Below are positions 32,442-44,215 of a stretch of DNA of 64,000 nt, piece after piece (position 1 is the stretch's first letter; each line of letters starts with the position of its first letter). The notes beneath the pieces were generated by a model. That model worked only from the letters and a program-made list of their open reading frames with translations, was not told where the DNA came from and ran no database searches. A program made the position numbers and the translations under genes. Source of the DNA: Symsagittifera roscoffensis (taxonomy: Eukaryota > Xenacoelomorpha > Acoela > Convolutidae); the NCBI RefSeq assembly GCF_963678635.1, contig NC_087069.1, forward strand, positions 45,053,448 through 45,117,447, read 5' to 3'.

Positions 32442-33014
32442 TTATTTACAACGTTTTGGATTGTAAAGCGGTTTTTTTACCTTCAAAAAGGACAAACCAC
32501 TCAACTTTTTCAAAAAATCTTTAAAGAATCGTAAGCTGCTGTATGCATCGTAAGAATCGTAAGAATCGTAAAAAATGTATGAACTCTTACCACTCAGTTT
32601 TTGAAAGTAATCCAACTTTCTATTAAAGCTCAAGTTGTCTTTTGCTCTTGCATTGTTCTCACTGACTAACTTTAAAAGACTTTGGGTAGCTAAAAAATTG
32701 TACCAAAAAAACAAAAAAAATTCACAAAGTTAAATAGCACAAACAAAGTCTACAGTAGTTTTTTTGTGTATCTTCAATATAAAATTTTTGTTGTCTAATT
32801 GAGGCACTCTTGTCGTATAAATTTTCAAAACAAAAACACTTGGTGCTTTGTTGTCACTTGGTTTTAGTTTCGCGCTTACATCTTTGTAAAATGAATCAAC
32901 ACTATTTGGTATGTTTTGCTCTGTTTTTGAACTTTGTTGCAGTTTTTGTTTTTTGAAAGTATACTTTTTTCTTGAGTAATTGAATAAAGGATGGATACAA
33001 TTGTTCCATAACAC
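32442..33014 (-). CDS. Two adjacent unidentified ORFs, possibly one broken gene
   Basis: On the minus strand, an ORF from 33014 to 32730 (94 codons; VDSFYKDVSAKLKPSDNKAP is the most protein-like part) is followed by one from 32714 to 32442 (90 codons; LLKLVSENNARAKDNLSFNR). The second contains a Tyr/Asp/Ser repeat (YDSYDSYDAYSS) encoded by a 9-base repeat around 32547-32575. One frame change would join them. No known domain, signal peptide or membrane segment is clear. They could be exons, a broken gene or chance frames. Confidence 0.25.
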
Positions 33015-35205
33015 GTCAACGGCGTAATAACAAGTATTGTGTTGGAAGATATAAACTATCCTTCAGTCCAACTGAAAATCTGCTTCTTTTGTGTAGAGGA
33101 GTTCCTTTTGTGTTAGTTCGGAAATTTTTTCTGTTATTTTACGTCTTCCGCCCGATTATCTTGAAACTCTCCTCTCAATAGGTTTACCAGAAACTTTCTT
33201 GGCAACTATGTTTGATTTTAATTTTCAATTTTTAGGGAAAAATTGTTAAAAATTTGGGAAAATAGAGACGTTTTATGTATTCATCGTGCAAAAACTTGGT
33301 CTGTTTTCCAGCTGACAAACAAAATATTGTTGAAATTTTGTTGAATACAATAACTGATCATTTATTGGATAAATTTTTGTTTTGATCAACTGTTTTTGGT
33401 AGTAAATAGATTAATAATTGATCTAATGGAATAGATGTTGCATTTCGATACCCTTTTTAAATTGAGATCCGTGACTAATTATGGATTCAATGTATTGACT
33501 TGTAAATCATCTCTTTGTTTCTTGAACATATAAAAATTTTCTTGGTTCCATTATTGGGAAGATTTTCAATCAAATCAAAATGTACTCCTTGGATAAATGT
33601 AGTGTTTATCTTCGCATTTGATCATAAATAGTTTCATAGCATTGAAAAAAGGTACAAAAATTTGTCCAAAACTGGTTGAAACGTGCCAACTTTTAACCAG
33701 ATAATTTAGGATGAATATTCAGACACATTTGGATCAATTACGAAAATAAGTCGTTCTTTGGTTGAAAAACTTTTAAGCATGGCTTTGGAGAAGGTGAACT
33801 GAAAACGACTGTACTGGGTAAGGTAGCTACGCACACTTTCGTTTCTTTAAGTTGTGTAGATTAAATTTAACGAACGATTACAAAAACTAAAAAAGTGCTA
33901 GTAGTTGTCCGTACAAACAAAATCCACGTTTTCTGTTCAAACTTCTTCATCAAAAACAAAATGTTTTGAAAATATGGGCTTATCACAATGTTCAATCAAA
34001 TTAGGTCCATGAATAACATTTATAAAAAATATATCACTGAAAAAAACTTTTAGAGAACAACAAAATTTTACGAAGTTAGTAAATCTAGATTTATATGAAT
34101 TACAATTTGTTGAAAAAACATCGATACCATGCTCCGAAAAAGAATGTTTTTCTTTCTGCAGAGTGAAGAGTTTGAATGACGAAAAGGATACTTGCTATTC
34201 TTTTTCTTTAAATATGGAATGCTGAACTTTTGTGCAAGCGTAATGATCCAAGTCTTCTACCTTTGTTTGCAAAACATCTGAGAAAAACTTAGATCTTTTA
34301 GAAATGTTTTCCGAAAACTTTCTTTTCTAAAGCTAAAATAATTTTCAATATTATTTACAGATTTTACAAATTTAGTATATCGTAATTTTTTTTGGGAGGA
34401 AAAAAGAAATATTGAACAATTTTGCCCTTTACATAATCACCTAAATCATTCATTAAAAAGTTTTCAATACACTCAATAATCAAAACAACCACACTCAACA
34501 TTCCACTATGTTTTTCTGCAATTTTTGGTTAAAATGACCAACAGCCGACTAAAGCGTATACTCTTGAATTGTTTTAATCACAAACAAAAAAAACAATCAT
34601 CCACATGAACGAGAAAACTTGAATTTCAAAACATCAAAGCCCTTTTGTGCAGTAGACTTCACAGATTCAGTAGATTCATTTAGAAATGCATGAATTCCAA
34701 AGACTTTGGGTTTGCAAATAAATAAATCATAAAAGATTTCCCGTGCCCACTAAGAAACCCAGATGAAAGTTTTCGTTCCATTTCCTTCAAGTTCATGACC
34801 AGATTCGAAACAATAGAGGTACACCGATACAAATTCTTTCTTCTGGTATTCGACGAAACGTCTAAGCTAAAAAAATTTTTAAAAACTCTGGAGTATCCCT
34901 CAATTTCTGAGTTTCTGAACGCTTCATTTCTACAGTGCTTTGTTAATAAGGATTCAAATTTTTCAAAAAACTTATCCTTGTAATTTTAAATATGTTTGTG
35001 GATCTAAAAATAATTTTTGCAAAATTAGTAAATATTTTGATTCTATAACAGTTAGGGAAATTTACTGGCTGTTTTTTTGTAAAAGAATCCAAAAATGTCC
35101 TAATTTATGGTGATGTCTCTGTTCTAAAATTACAGAAATGTCTATATTTCAACTCATAAAGTTTAACGGGAAATTGAACTGAAAAACTGAATTCATTGGA
35201 CGAAT
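33015..35205. other. Long AT-rich interval without recognised gene
   Basis: I see no open frame with protein-like composition apart from a 62-codon + frame (34795-34983) with no motif. Around 34530-34560 a string (CCGACTAAAGC) also present at 24066 hints at another diverged copy of the units B/C tail. Confidence 0.45.
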
Positions 35206-35212
35206 ATATAAA

Positions 35213-35395
35213 TTACAAGACAATAATACCACAATTGATCAAATTTGTCGTCAAAATTTTCCCAATTATAAAAATTACCAAAATTTTCAACTCGTTCAAA
35301 GCATTTTTGAATACGGCAACTTCATTTTTTTTGCAGTGAAGAGTCAATTCAGAATGTTGGCAGTCTTGTTGACATTGTAATTCTTGATCTGACAC
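35213..35395 (-). CDS. Unidentified minus-strand ORF, possible exon
   Basis: The minus strand reads SDQELQCQQDCQHSELTLHC and continues KKNEVAVFKNALNELKIL before turning hydrophobic and AT-driven. A donor-like G/GTAATT follows the LKIL codons at about 35270, so the protein-like part could be an exon of about 120 bases. It lies 55 bases from the acidic ORF 35450-35725 on the same strand and may belong to the same gene. The family is not recognised. Confidence 0.25.
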   Translation of the reverse strand: MSDQELQCQQDCQHSELTLHCKKNEVAVFKNALNELKILVIFIIGKILTTNLINCGIIVL

Positions 35396-35449
35396 AAAAT
35401 TGTCATCTTTTGTAAGTTGCTACGTCATACCTTGTTTTGCAATCATAAT

Positions 35450-35725
35450 CTATAGTTGAGTTTTTGCCGAAAATGAATCCAATATGGGAACGATTTCAAG
35501 CTCCTCAGTTTCTTGAATAAAAATTTTTCTGATTGCCGAGACCGCATCTTCTTCTTTTTCGCCGAGATAGGCTTCCTCTTGATTTTCGAGTTGTTCTAAC
35601 TCGTTTTTCTTGAATACTTGGAGAAAGTTTTTTTTTTGTTTTTGAGAACTAGCAAATCTCCAAAACTTGTTTTGATTTTTCGAAAATTCAATATCAATGA
35701 TACTTGTGTCTGTTTTTGAGTACAA
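35450..35725 (-). CDS. Unidentified acidic ORF, possible exon
   Basis: The open minus-strand frame of 91 codons has no ATG at its start but is preceded by an acceptor-like TCTTTTCTTCAG (about 35740-35729). The first part is polar, with two Phe/Trp-rich spots (NKFWRFASS). From residue 40 it is strongly acidic (ELEQLENQEEAYLGEKEEDA) and predicted helical, ending LDSFSAKTQL and TAG. Such composition is unusual for chance frames in AT-rich DNA. No family is recognised. Confidence 0.35.
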   Translation of the reverse strand: MYSKTDTSIIDIEFSKNQNKFWRFASSQKQKKNFLQVFKKNELEQLENQEEAYLGEKEEDAVSAIRKIFIQETEELEIVPILDSFSAKTQL

Positions 35726-35729
35726 TTTT

Positions 35730-36415
35730 CAACTGAAGAAAAGACTGATCAGATTAGGAGAAGTAAAAGAAATAATTTTCAGATTAATTGAAAAAAATAG
35801 AAGCAAACAGTATCAGTCAATCTTTTAACCATTATAAAAAGCAGTGCTAAAATTTTAAACGGTTATGGTGTGTTATGGGAGCTGTGAAGGCGTTTTTGTT
35901 CTAAAAAAGTAAAAATTTCCAAGCGAAAATCTTCGTTCCGGACGGCTGCTGGTATATGTGAAGCTCTTCCCAGCTTTCTACTTTAAATTCTAATGAAAAA
36001 CGCATTTTTATGTAATCTTAAAAAACCCAAAAATATTTTGTCCCTACCCACCATTCCGTAGGAGTTATGAGTAGAGTCAAAATTATCGGTAATCTGGGTT
36101 TTTATTTGTATTTTAAGTCAGTCTTTAAAAACTGTTGTGTGGACATTTGTAGGACCCATATAAATCTGAAAATTTCATCTCTCGATCAAATTTAACAAGA
36201 ATTGGGTAAATTTATTTTTACAGGTAAACTAATTGGTTGACGTTACAGTCTGTGCAAAAACAGACTTTTGCGAGTGTTTTTCCATAGCATGGCGAAGATT
36301 TCGTAAACCTAATTGCGCTGATCATCACAACTTGATATGAAAAGGAGCATAAAAATTTCCCAAGCTTGCAATGAAAAACTAATGCGCAAAACAATCGAAG
36401 GACATTATCTATGTT
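35730..36415. other. AT-rich interval without recognised gene
   Basis: No ORF of interest. No repeat detected by eye. Confidence 0.4.
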
Positions 36416-36419
36416 CTAA

Positions 36420-36760
36420 CAGGAAACTGGTTTCACGCAAACTGTCTGCTCAGACTCTCTAGAAAGAGATTGTAAATTACAAAACTCAAAAACTGATCCG
36501 TCATCTGCCTTGATTCAACTTGGTTTTCATTGAGGGGGACTTGCATCTGTTGATGTTCGTTGAAATCCCTTCTCATGATCAACTATGTGCCAATATTGAA
36601 ATGGGACATTTATTTGTGCAACAAATACTCCAGAAACTGCTTCTTGCACCTAGATTTGTATTCGATCTGGCGTATTCAAACTTTTCAAATTTGCATAAAT
36701 ACATACATTTGCTGTTTTCAGTGAGAAAACCGTTTCGAGTAGAAATTAAATTTTTATGAA
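36420..36760 (+). CDS. Unidentified ORF, 79 codons plus upstream open sequence
   Basis: The + frame from 36520 is open for 79 codons, with FIEGDLHLLMFVEIPSHDQL followed by a helical part (FVQQILQKLLLAPRFVFDLA). Upstream, another + frame around 36425-36510 is also coding-like. Downstream, after the stop, the same frame resumes with ALKDEMVDVSYVENTIFPIN at about 36800-36860. The minus strand is partly open too. The area is less AT-rich than its flanks, so it may be a broken gene. Not recognised. Confidence 0.25.
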
Positions 36761-36815
36761 AAGACTGAGCAAAGACAAGATATAACATTCCTTCAGCGCT
36801 AAAAGATGAAATGGT

Positions 36816-36940
36816 TGACGTCAGTTATGTTGAAAATACAATTTTTCCAATTAACGAGTTAAAAAACATTCAGCTATAATGCTTGGCTTCAACCAATCAG
36901 AGTATAATTTCGCATTTTGTCTCTAGTTTTGTCCAATCAG
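36816..36940. promoter_or_regulatory. Possible promoter-like cluster: one CRE and two CCAAT boxes
   Basis: A perfect palindromic CRE (TGACGTCA, 36816-36823) lies 70 bases from two good CCAAT boxes in the same orientation (AACCAATCAG, 36891-36900, and GTCCAATCAG, 36931-36940), 40 bases apart. NF-Y and CREB/ATF sites of this spacing occur in animal promoters. No convincing gene start is seen on either side, so this may be chance or belong to a relic. Confidence 0.3.
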
Positions 36941-36944
36941 ATTT

Positions 36945-37870
36945 AAATCCTATTCTAGGATTTTATGAATTATGTCGTTTTCAATCATAAAACAATTAAA
37001 CTTACGTTAATATTTTTGGCTGTCGCATCCATTGTGAGACAACGTGTACCACTTAAGGACTTGAATTTTCTTTAGTAGGTAAGGTAATACACAAAAAAAG
37101 CAACAAGAAAAATCCACAATTTATTTTCTGTTATAAGTAACGCCGATAAAAAAAAACAAACAAAAGATAGAACAAGTATATGTTCTGCAAATTTTTTATA
37201 GTCGATTTTCAATATAATCAATGAGACGTTGCTAACTTTTTGAGGAAATAGTAACCTATTTTTGTTTTATTAGCGATTTTGCAAAAAGTCTCGAATTTGA
37301 TAAAACTTAAAGTAAATTTCCGGAAACCTCAACCCAAACGCTATCTTAAAACTTGTTCATTTTTTGAAGTTCGTTAGAGAAATGAAGGCACTTGAATTTT
37401 TCTCGGGAGCTTTGACAAGTTTAGGTTTTCGTTAGATGAAATATTTTCAGACGACAATTTGATTTTTCTCATACTGTCTACAATAAATCACATTTCTCTC
37501 CTTGATAGGTGAATTCAGCCGTAAGTGTAAACGTTTGATACGCAAAACTTGGTTCAAAAGTAAACTCTTTCAGCAATGAGAAAGACAAAAGGAAATATTT
37601 TTTGTTTCTGGTACAGTAAATCCAGGAAGTTTAAGTGCTTTCTTATACATATTCTCAAAATAATGGTTAAAACAATTCTAAATAAACTTTTTTAAACTGA
37701 ATTCTGATCGGTCAATTTTGATTATGATTGGTTTCTTTAGCAACATCAAATAGTAATCTGATCACTCTGATTATCCTTCAAACTAAAATTTAGTTTTTAA
37801 AATTGTATCACAACTTAAAAAAAAAAAACAATTAAATTTTACTGAACATTCCAAAGTAAGCAAAACTCTG
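36945..37870. other. AT-rich interval without recognised gene
   Basis: No open frame, repeat or motif I can support. Confidence 0.45.
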
Positions 37871-37929
37871 GGACATGTCAAATCTCAAAGTACAAATTTA
37901 TAGTTTGTTGTACTTATTAAATCTCCCGT

Positions 37930-38289
37930 TTTTTTCAGATGCCAACGCTCTACAAGAACAAAAAAAAATTGCGTGGACTGTGGAAACATGTCTGTTCGCC
38001 AGCACGCACCTCGACAACAAAAACATTGTGCTAAAATTGGTTATGTCTTGTAGTGATATTAGGCATAAAACAACCATCACGTTACCAAGAATCACGCTCT
38101 TTAATTCCAAGCAAAAAAGGGTATACTCGTACCCTGAAAAAAAAACCTGAAAAAGAGTTTCCGAAAGACTACTCTCTGCAACAACATTCAAGAAAGGAAC
38201 ATGAAGCGAAACATCGCAACCCAAGCGATGACGTGAACATGACTGTAAAGGGGAAAAGAAAAAGGGCGGCAAACTCAAGCCAGAGATGA
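37930..38289 (+). CDS. Uncertain coding stretch after an acceptor-like site
   Basis: TTTTTTTCAG ends at about 37939 and is followed by a less AT-rich stretch in which all three readings show long open frames: 37875-38150 (+), 38053-38289 (+) and 37898-38278 (minus, 126 codons). In the + frame after the acceptor the sequence reads DANALQEQKKIAWTVETC and continues to a TGA at about 38150; the other + frame is basic (GKRKRAANSSQR at its end). Because several frames are open together I cannot choose one. A real exon is possible. Confidence 0.25.
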
Positions 38290-38915
38290 GAGCTTGTTAA
38301 CACTTTCTTGTGGATGCGGAAATTTAAAAGAGACACGAAAGAAGAACTCATAGGAATAACTCAGATTAGGCTGCAATAACAAGCAAGATTTTTGGTCTGC
38401 TTTTAACTAGAATTCAGAAATTGCTCACACTGAACAGGAGAAGACGTTCCTTTAATTTCTGAAAAACGCTGATTTATTTAAAATACGCGGCACTCATCAG
38501 CTACAAAGTTGTTGCAGAAGAATTTTCCTTGATGGGTAGAGTCTAAAGAAGTATATCTGGGTAGTACAAAATAAATTATTTTTGATAAGTTTTTTTTTAT
38601 TTGAATAGGCTTGGAATTTGTTTAATAATCAAGAAAAACAATTCTCTGAATGAAGAAGTCCGTTGCAGTTTCTAGAAACAAGCGCTTAAATAAATCTTCA
38701 AAGATTCAAGTGCCCATCTGCAGGCTGATAATTTCAAAGTTTCCGAATCCGATTGGCTCCTCTTGATTTTTTCCCAAGGTCAAAAGCCCTCACTGGACAG
38801 ATAGAAAATTGATTTCAGATGTTCTCTCTATAAAAGCGTTTGATTTAATCAATTCTTTGATACAAAACAAATTGTATACAAATCAATGTGTTTCCAAAAA
38901 GGTCATAATTGGCGA
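38290..38915. other. AT-rich interval without recognised gene
   Basis: No open frame or repeat I can support before the fold-back repeat begins. Confidence 0.4.
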
Positions 38916-40255
38916 CTCGGGTCGAGATCCCGCTTAAAAACCGCTCAAGCTAAGAGCTGTTTGAGCGGTTTTTCAGCAGGATTTGGGCGGTTTCGGCGTT
39001 TTTTTTGGAAAAACCGCTCAAACCGCTCAAATCTTGCTCAAAAAACCGCTCAAAAACCGCTCATTTCTTGCGGTGATTTTGAACGGTTTTTCAAGCAAAG
39101 TTTGATCGGTTTTTAAGCGGTTTTTGAGCGGTCTTATAAAAAAAACCGAATAAAACCAACAAAAAGGCCTGGAAAGGTAATGCGACGCTAAGATGCAGTC
39201 GAAATACTATCTCCATTTTAAAAATTGTGCTTAATCGTTCTCAACTCAAGCAAGATTGTTTTCGATGTTTTGACCAAAAACAATGTTAGCGACTTTTTTC
39301 AAATGCTCGAGCTAAAAAGTCACTGGAAAAATGTAAGTATGTGTATGTGTGTGTTTATGTATGTATATGTAAGTGTGTATGCATGTATGTATGTATGTAT
39401 GTATGTATGTATGTATGTATATATGTATGTATGCATGTATAAATGTAAGTGTGTTTGTATCTATCTGTAAGTATGTATGTAAGTATGTGAGTATGTGTGC
39501 TGTGCTAGAGTGGGCTGCATGCGATTGCTCAGCTATCAAGTTATTTCTTTTTTTTCAGTCCGGTGAATATTTAAAAAAAAATTTGGAACGTTAAAGAAAT
39601 TGCTCGACGGTTTTGTGAGAGAATCTTCCATGCTCGCTGTCTTCTCGAGCAGGGATCACAATTTGAGGTTGTTCGCCTCTTTTGAAGCAAGATTTTAGCG
39701 GTTTGAGCGGTTTTTTTAGACGATTGCGCTCAAAATCTTGCTTCAAAATGAGCGGTTTGAGCGGTTTTTGAGCGATTTATTAAAAAAAAACGCGCAAAAA
39801 CCACTCAAGTTTTCAGCGGTTTGAGCGGTTTTTTTAGACGATTACGCTCAAAATCTTGCCTCAAAATGAGCGGTTTGAGCGGTTTTTGAACGGTTTATCT
39901 AAAAAACTGCTCAAAAACCGCGCAAGATTTGAACGGTTTTCAGCGGTTTATCAAAAAAAAACGCTCAAAAAACGCTCAAAGACCGCGCAAAATTTGAACG
40001 GTTTTCGAGCGGTTTATCTTTAAATAACGCTCAAAAACCGCTCAAATCTTGCGCAGTTTTTGAGCGGTTTTTTTGGATAAACCGCTCAAAACCTTTTAAA
40101 TCTTGCGCGGTTTTCGAGCGGTTTTTTTAAAATAAACCGATCAAAAACCGCTGAAACCGCTCATTTTGGAAGCAAGAATTTGAGCGTAATTGTCTAAAAA
40201 ACCGCTCAAACCGCTCAAATCTTGCTTCAAATTAGGTAAAAAATCTCGACTCGGA
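38915..40255. repeat. Fold-back repeat built from ACCGCTCAAA units in both orientations
   Basis: Two blocks (about 38930-39150 and 39690-40240) are made of a short unit close to AAAACCGCTCAAA and its reverse complement TTTGAGCGGTTTT, often with TCTTGC between. Orientation switches several times, so long hairpins can form. Near the outer ends TCGAGATCC (about 38924) and AATCTCGA (about 40240) form a short inverted pair, possible element ends. Between the blocks lie the TATG microsatellite and about 190 bases of ordinary sequence. The class of element is unknown. Confidence 0.9.
39331..39499. repeat. TATG/GTAT microsatellite
   Basis: The core TATGTATGTATG is perfect over about 39382-39420, with degenerate GTAA, GTGT and CATG variants on both sides. 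All long ORFs here (39225-39594, both strands) are caused by the repeat. Confidence 0.97.
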
Positions 40256-40565
40256 GATCCTTAGAAAAGCTGTTTGCAGAATTAAAAGAACTGATTATCA
40301 TCTTGATTTATTTGAATATGGCAAGCAAGGCACGATACTACTAGCACCGTGCGAACTGCAAGTTAGTGCTGAAAAGTGACTGAAAATATTTTTAACTAAA
40401 CATCGTGCTAAACATCCGGATTCAAAGCTTAGCATATGCGCCTGAGGCGGATGACAAGCCCGCTAATTTTGATATAGCATTTGTTTTTCTTTTTATCTTT
40501 TCAACACCTTTGACTTTCTGTTACTAGTCGACTTTTTGGTTTGTTTAGGTTGAAAAGGTTAAAAA
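40256..40565. other. Interval without recognised gene
   Basis: No open frame, repeat or motif I can support. Confidence 0.4.
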
Positions 40566-40568
40566 CAT

Positions 40569-40891
40569 TTAACATAAAACTGCAAAACTTTCAACTTTTT
40601 CTTCTTTCGTCAATTGATGATTGATGATTTGGCTGCGTAAAATTATGATTACCGGTAGTTCTTGTTGGGTTGTGTTTGACTCAATTTGTGCCTTCATAGT
40701 CAATCTTTTGAAAAATAAGAGATCCAAGAATTGTTTTTTGAAATGAGAAAACGAAAACTTGAGTAACAATTTGAGTACGCTAAAACAATTGATGGAATCA
40801 ATTTTTTTATTTGGGCAAGCTTTTTCAGCGTATTATAATTTCTTTTAATCAAAAGTTGAATTTCCTGCAATATACTTTGATCATTATCCAT
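40569..40891 (-). CDS. Unidentified minus-strand ORF pair, joined by one frame change
   Basis: An ORF starting with ATG at 40891 (MDNDQSILQEIQLLIKRNYN, helical, then Ser/Tyr/Phe-rich) overlaps by 70 bases a second ORF in another frame (40769-40569) that ends QLTKEEKVESFAVLC. Together they would make about 110 residues. The composition is more protein-like than typical for the area. No family is recognised. It could be a small broken gene. Confidence 0.25.
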
Positions 40892-40899
40892 CCGTTATT

Positions 40900-43375
40900 A
40901 GAAACACCGGATTTTTCTATGATTATGTCTTTTAAAGTACGAGAGGAAGCTTCTTTTCTTCAAACGATTAGCTAATGTCAAATTGAATTTAAAATTTTTT
41001 GCAATTTCGACAATACGCTGGCATCTATTGGGTCAGTTTAATAAATAGAGTGGTTTTTTCTCAATGAAAAAAAATGGCCAAACTAAATATTCGGTGCAAA
41101 AAAATTTGAGATTATTTGAGAAAACAAATTTTAAAAAATGACTTCATTGAAAATATTGTTTTTTCTTGCAATAGAGCCAAAAAAAGTTCGTCTAATGGTC
41201 CGTGATTTTGTCACTATGGACTACGAATGCGATATCAATTATTCTGTTTTTCTGAATTAAGATTTTACAATCAGTTATTTTATCTAATTCCATTTCGCTC
41301 GTAGTAAACTTATTGATCTGAGTAAAAACTTTTTATTCTGAGCTTATCTAGCGAGATACGGATCAAAGTTCAACATAGTAAAATGTTTCGGTTTGTTGGA
41401 TTATATCTGTTAAAATTTTCACGAATGACTTGACATGCAATTTAGAGAGCTGCACTATGTACTGCGCAATTAACTTGCCTATGATAATTTTGCTAATTAA
41501 GTTCAAGTTGTTTTTGTAAAATCATCAAGAAAAAAAGGCTAGGCAGTATATAAAAATGTGCAAATGTGCTAAATTTTCTTGAGTGACAACCTTTAGTAAT
41601 CATGAAATTTGTGTGGTTCTGATAAGAAAAATGAAACGTGATTTCAAAAGGAACACCTTAAGATAGTTCATCCAAAGGCAACTTGCTAGAAGGATTTCGA
41701 AATTTGAAAATCAATTATAAAAATTAAATCAAGGTGGTCAAAAGTCAACCATTGTCAAAGAAACATTATCGTCGTTTCGTTTATTATCAGTTCTGTGCTA
41801 GAATATGAAAGATAAAACTGGAGTCAATGAGCAGATTGTTTTTTGCCCACATCAACTGCAATTTTCTTTTAAAAAAGATTTTAGAGGTACTCTTTGTTCG
41901 TGTGGCTGACTGCTTGTTCGATGAGTCTCATTACTGGCTTCTTTGGGGCTTTTCCTGCTAATCGAGAGCCTTTAAAAAACCTTGAAACTTGTGTGTGTTT
42001 CTTGCATCACGTGACAGTTATTGCCTAAAACTGTTTAGAAGTTTTTTTTTCATTTAGCTCATTTTAATTGCTTATTCGCTTTTTTCCTAATTTAACTGCT
42101 TATTGGCTTTTTATTTGTTTCCCTCAGTCGTTTAAATTTTGTTCATGTTTTTCAATTTTATTCTAGTTTTTCAATTTTGCGCAGGTTTTTATATTTTTTT
42201 TCAGTTCTTCCCTTTTAGTTTTTTTTCGTTGAAGCTGCAAAGTCCAGGCTTTTTTCACTTTTTGATCATTGTAGCTCAAGGAACCATGGTGATGCTTGTT
42301 TTGTGGAGGAATTTTTTGACTTTATGCGTATCCGATGGGTGGTCCAACTGGCTTCACTCTGGTTCTCATAAAAAATTGCACCTATAGGCTCTGTTGTGTA
42401 TCATATTCACGAAAAAATTTTTGCTTCGTTCTATAGATTTTCGGTTTTTTTTTCCCGCTGAGTCACTTTGATGGTAAAAATTACAATGCCTCAAATACGG
42501 GCATCGGTACTTTCTCCTGATTGCGTTATTCTTCTAAGAAACCACTAACTGACTTTCTTCGTGCATAGCTTATCGCTCCAATGAACTCGAAAAATATGGA
42601 GTTTTTTTGCTCCGGCTTTTTGAAAAGCTGAAAAAATCGACAGACGTTTTAACCACAAAAAAGTGACAAAAAAAGAATAATTATGTATTCCCACATTAAC
42701 TATCAAAAAAAAACATACAAAGGGGACAAAGTTTTTTGTAGAAATTTATTTGACTTTTCGTTTGTTTTTGCAGGATTTTTGCGGTATGTTTTGAAAAATC
42801 ATTTACGCACTCTTTTTTTGTGCACTGAAAGCAAAAATTTATTTTGAAATTATGATTTATCGTTTCCAAAAAAAACTACGACTATTAAGTGTACTAAAAA
42901 GGAAAATTTTAGTTAGTTATTTATCGTCCAAAATAAACTTGTTTTTTGAATGTTCAATGTGAGAATTAAATTTTTTTACTCGAGAAAAATTAGTTTTTTC
43001 GTGTAGAAAAAAACTCGAAAGGTTGCAAAAGTTCGCAAATTATACTATGAACCTTTTTATACCTATGAACCTTGTGACACGGCACATTTGTGAAACATAA
43101 AAAATGGATTTTTTGAATTTGATCATTACGTGGACAAACTGTGCATTTTGTGCATTGTAAGCGGTATCCGCAACCGGCGAAAATCAGATTTGTTGCGGAA
43201 TTCGCTATATTGCTACTTTTCTTTGATTTTTTTTTGCTATTTTGGATTCTACAATCAAATACCTAAAACACTGTACCGCTCAAAATCACTTCATAAATAT
43301 GCAAAATTGCGGATTCTGCAACCGTATTTGAGGAAAAAGAACAGTTTGTGGAAACCTTAAAAAATAATAAGACAT
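40900..43375. other. AT-rich interval; one weak coding-like spot at 42.24-42.39 kb
   Basis: Mostly featureless. Around 42240-42390 the DNA is less AT-rich and two + frames and one minus frame are open; the + ORF 42139-42387 is Phe-rich and hydrophobic. None shows a known motif. No repeat was noticed. Confidence 0.4.
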
Positions 43376-43379
43376 GTAT

Positions 43380-44215
43380 ATAGTTAAGTTGAGCTGTTGC
43401 AAAAACCGCAACTGTAAGTGGAATTCGCAAATTGTAAGTGGACTCTGTAAACTGTAAGTGGAATTCGCCTTTTGCTTGCGGATTCTATTCAAATATTTGA
43501 ATAAATGAGTGTAGCGTTTAAAAATAAATCGTTTTTTTTTCTAGTTTATCCCAGAACAATTAGAGTAAGAACAGAAAATTTAGAGCTCTAAAAATAGTTT
43601 TATAATTGTGAATTAGAAAAGTTAGGTATTCGGTGTTGTGTTCCAAAGCCATTTTATTGGGTTGATACAATAAAAACACTGACCTAAATCTCGGCAATAG
43701 GCTGTGCGTTGTGTTTCCAAACACTCTAAACCCAAAAACTCCAAATATTGATTTTATTCGGTGTTGTGTTTCCAAAACACTAACAAGTGACATCCACCGA
43801 TTTAGTTAATCAATGTTTTGAGATTTGTTTGAGGACTCCGCTGAAAACGGTTGAGTCCTTGCTTTTAAATTCCGCATTGCTATAGAGAAGAGTTCCAGCT
43901 CTAGCTCAAAATTGTTCATATGCAAGTTCACTAATAAACAAAATCGGAATCCACTTCACTTACAGATTGCGGAATCCGCTTTTATTTGCGGATTCCGCTT
44001 ACAAATTTTGCAGATTCTGCTTACATTTGCGGATCGACTTAGAGCTGCGGAATCTAAAACAGCTAAATATATTCGCTTGTTGTGGAATCCGCGACACAAC
44101 ACAAGTGCCGACAAAATTTACGTTACAGGTATTTGTGCGCGAAATCCGCGGAAGTTTTGTAAGTGGAATCCATTTACATTTTGCAACATGTTTAAAGATT
44201 TGTCTATGGAGTCCA
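43380..44215. repeat. GCGGAATCCGC-type repeat, copy 1, with units in both orientations
   Basis: At about 43380-43490 the unit AACTGTAAGTGGAATTCGC occurs three times. At about 43945-44180 its reverse form (GCGGATTCCGCTTACAAAT and variants) occurs at least five times. In between, GTGTTGTGTTTCCAAA, itself near-palindromic with TTTGGAAACACAAC, occurs at about 43632, 43709 and 43758. The right part (about 43980-44150) matches 46850-47115 in inverted orientation. Open frames in this stretch follow the repeat. Confidence 0.85.

Noticed and set aside
37930-38290. A resemblance of the MPTLYKNKKKLRG start after the acceptor-like site to ribosomal protein uL15 (RPL27A)
   Set aside because: Only a short K-K-L-R-G match; the conserved His/Gly-rich stretch that should follow appears only with several frame changes. 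Too weak to claim.
38915-38940. tRNA T-arm-like GGGTCGAGATCCC
   Set aside because: The loop does not start TTC, and no D-arm, anticodon arm or acceptor stem is found at the right distance. It fits better as an end of the fold-back repeat.
39225-39594. Met/Tyr/Val/Cys-rich and His/Thr/Tyr-rich ORFs on both strands
   Set aside because: They are translations of the TATG microsatellite, which has no stop in several frames.
38930-40240. CRISPR-like array of short repeats
   Set aside because: Units are contiguous, switch orientation and lack unique spacers, and the genome is animal.
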